In this document: piece by piece, positions 61,522-64,000 of the stretch
How positions within the stretch are numbered: position 1 is the stretch's first letter
How the letters are laid out: each line of letters begins with the position of its first letter
From: Xanthostigma xanthostigma
Lineage: Eukaryota > Arthropoda > Insecta > Raphidioptera > Raphidiidae
Direction: 5' to 3'
DNA: 64,000 nt
Assembly: GCA_963575645.1 (NCBI GenBank)
Contig: OY754476.1
Location: forward strand, 9,548,001-9,612,000
Notes under the pieces: generated by a model
The model's database searches: none
What the model saw: only the letters and a program-made list of their open reading frames with translations
Told to the model about the DNA's origin: nothing
Position numbers and translations under genes: made by a program

Positions 61522-62860
61522 CTAATAGCACAACCTGAGTGAATTTTTATAATTTTAAGAGTTATTTTTATATTATTTTGATGGCATGCAATTGAATTTT
61601 AAACCAGCATTTAAAAATAGACCTCTAATAAACTAAACCCCGTAAAACTTAGATCCGCCTCTGATCCTGATTAAAGATTTTGAGAATTTTTTAAGATTAA
61701 TGATATTGATACCTTATATACCTACGTTATTGTGCCTTTACGGTAATTAACTGGCCATTGACATTTCGATTCTAGTTTCGAAATGTTAAAAAAGTTAATA
61801 GAATAAGTTTTTTTATGAATCTACTTTTAAGAATAACAAATATTCCACTAAACCGGCACTGCACTTATTTTTTTACAAAATTATATAAGAATACATTACT
61901 TAATTAAGAATACATATTATATAACTTTTTTTTCTCTTTCCTATTGTATATACATACATTTTGTAATTATACATGTAATTGTTTTTTTTTTGTTATGCTA
62001 ATGGCTTTTGCCGAAGCATTTTTTTCAAAATAAAAAAAAAAAAGAATAACAAATGACTGAATATTTTTTTGTTTGGGTAAATTTTTTATATGCAAATTTT
62101 AATATACTCGCATTATAATATAAGTAATAAACTTTGTATCCGATTAATTCTGTACTTATTGTTATAATAAAAAAATACAAATAAATAATCTTACCTGTTT
62201 TGAAATACCACGCAGTAAACTCTACCTCTCATCACAAAATTCACTACTCAAATGATCAATCAAACAAAACAATCTACATACGTAGCTGACGCAGTGACAT
62301 GGAAACTGCATACTCTGGAATTTTTGCTATAAAACTAGATAATAAAAGTGCGACTTCGATGTACTTGTGAAAGTCGTAACGCACTCATAGATTCACAATC
62401 GATCAAAATTATGCGTCCCTAATACGCACGATCGCTCGCCCACACGCGTAATCACACAAATATTTTAAAAAATGTTGTGAAATTTCAAATTAAATTTTAT
62501 ATTGTTTAGTGTCGCTACTCGAAATTGATCACCCCGCCGGCATTTAATTTTGACCATATAGAAAAATACAAATCATCTAAATATTTTGTGTATAAACAAT
62601 TTTAGGATAAAAAGCGCAAAATAGCAAAAGATTATTAAAGGAACAAAAAACCAGACTTCTTCTAAGTACAAAACAACCTTCAATAATGAAACGTCGCGGT
62701 CGGATAAAAATATGATGCGTTTAGTATCGTCTCATTTTTATAAACAGTAAAGCATTATGTAATATCTGTTTGATTCTATGTCGGTTCAAGCTATTACTAA
62801 ATACTAATAAATTAAAAGATAATCTTGAACTGTATACGTGTGACTATTTTATTTATTTGC
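61522..62860. other. AT-rich; GC-elevated patch 62200-62460
   Basis: No ORF. The patch at 62270-62460 (gacgcagtgacatgg, then acgatcgctcgcccac) is unlike its surroundings and could be a promoter or 5' UTR of a gene outside the window; unproven. Confidence 0.35.
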
Positions 62861-62864
62861 CAAC

Positions 62865-62905
62865 GTTTCGAATTTGATAGTCTTTTTCAAGGCTCACACT
62901 TTAGT
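62865..62905. repeat. fragment of caacgtttcga fold-back family
   Basis: gccaacgtttcgaatttgat followed by ctttttcaaggc, sharing the arm motif of the element at 2322. Confidence 0.5.
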
Positions 62906-64000
62906 TATTTTGTATAAAAACATTTTATTTCCATAAGTCAAATGCTGTTGTTTCAAATAATATCGCGATTGAAAAGCTTATTTTGTAATTTTGTGTTTTT
63001 GCTCTTTTAATATTTTTTTTTAATTTATTCTGTTTTAAAATTACTTTTCTGAATAAAATTATTTGCTCAAAAAATTGCAAAATTATACTGGACACAAAAG
63101 AATTATTAATAAATGGATAATACATGCATTTTAGTTACTGTTTTTAAATGAAATATGAGTTGAAATAATTTCATACACACCAACATTTTATTGCACATCA
63201 ACGTATATTTTATTTTTCTTTCATAGGTACATGCTATTATTTATTATAATATCCTGAAGTTAAGATAAATGTTTATTTTACAATTCGAGTAATACATATA
63301 TTAACAACAAAAATCAACATTAAATATAATATTGAAATTTTCTGATATGAAAAATTAATACTAATCGTAGTATATATCCAAAAACACTTTAAAAAAAAAC
63401 GTTATTCTTGTGTGATGAGTTTAATACTTAGACGTTTGTATTATTTTTTATTTAAATGGTACTTTTATGGTATGCACTTTTAGTAAATATTTTCAATAGC
63501 ACGCATCTTCAATAACTTAAATAACTTAATGAAACGTGTTTATTAAGGTAAAATTGTGTTCAAAACTGTATCAAGAAGGATGGATCATTAGAAATTAAAA
63601 TTTTCATTAAAAATGTTATTGCGTCCGACAAAATTTGAATAGGGACAACAAAATATTTTTTGTCCTACCCACTATAAAATAGCTGCTTTTCATGTATGAA
63701 TACTGGCCGTAAAATGATCAATTTCAGACCGGTGACGAGAAGCGGGTGGTAAAGTTAAAGTTAAATTCAATAATAATTTAATTCTTTTCAACTGATTATT
63801 TCTTGTAATAAATAAGGTAAAATTCAAATTCAAGCGAACCTGCGGATATTACGATCACTACACGCACAGTACAGGTGACAACACACAACCCAGAATCCAC
63901 ATAGCCATGCTCAGCAAGCGTGTACACTACTTTACTGAGGCTGCTTATACTACAATGTCATGATACTATAAGATAATATGATCACTGATGGTACTTATTT
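62906..64000. other. AT-rich intergenic, nothing recognised
   Basis: No supported gene or repeat to the window end. Confidence 0.5.

Overview
The window is AT-rich animal DNA, almost certainly from an insect. The evidence is a multi-exon gene with GT-AG introns and insect-like KCC protein sequence, set in DNA crowded with short DNA transposons and Helitron-like repeats. The order cannot be fixed from the sequence alone. No tRNA, rRNA, CRISPR, retroviral, LTR or Polinton-like element was recognised.

1-9.2 kb: no convincing host gene. It holds fold-back (MITE-like) elements, including one with perfect 70-bp arms at 4007-4165, and a PIF/Harbinger remnant (5908-6639) that still encodes part of its transposase.

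9.2-19.8 kb (+ strand): all but the 5' end of one gene, a potassium-chloride cotransporter (insect kcc, SLC12A4-7 family). Sixteen coding exons could be placed with consistent phases, ending in the family's characteristic C-terminus and a stop at 19830. The start codon is not visible. Exon 12 is an 18-codon in-frame exon whose start (VQQLVD) resembles that of exon 13 (VQAIVD), suggesting a cassette or alternative exon pair in the regulatory C-terminal tail. Introns carry a hAT element, a palindromic MITE, a Tc1/mariner remnant, a Helitron-like end and a 59-bp tandem duplication that copies a 5' splice site.

19.8-30.7 kb: no recognisable gene. It holds hAT, Harbinger-type, mariner-type and pogo-type short elements, several with target-site duplications (TSDs) readable by eye, in very AT-rich DNA.

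30.7-50.6 kb: a composite repeat domain. Module A (the 'tccgaaacggt...cagacctccgg' repeat), Helitron-like segments ending in a GC hairpin plus CTAG, a GC-rich 68-bp minisatellite, a 205-bp pentanucleotide microsatellite and small hAT insertions are mixed in both orientations. Part of it (about 37.39-43.58 kb) is duplicated head-to-tail at 43.59-49.6 kb with near identity, so the domain is a recent tandem duplication on top of older ones.

50.6-64 kb: AT-rich DNA with more fold-back elements, two doubtful minus-strand exon-like ORFs (51.3-51.5 and 58.0-58.3 kb), and one clear 331-codon ORF (59126-60121, +). The ORF encodes an unrecognised acidic protein with internal PxDYxSLS-type repeats, a Cys cluster and a C-terminal motif like a SUMO-interacting motif. 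It has a splice acceptor 20 bp before its ATG. This orphan gene and the kcc cassette exon are the most interesting protein-level leads.
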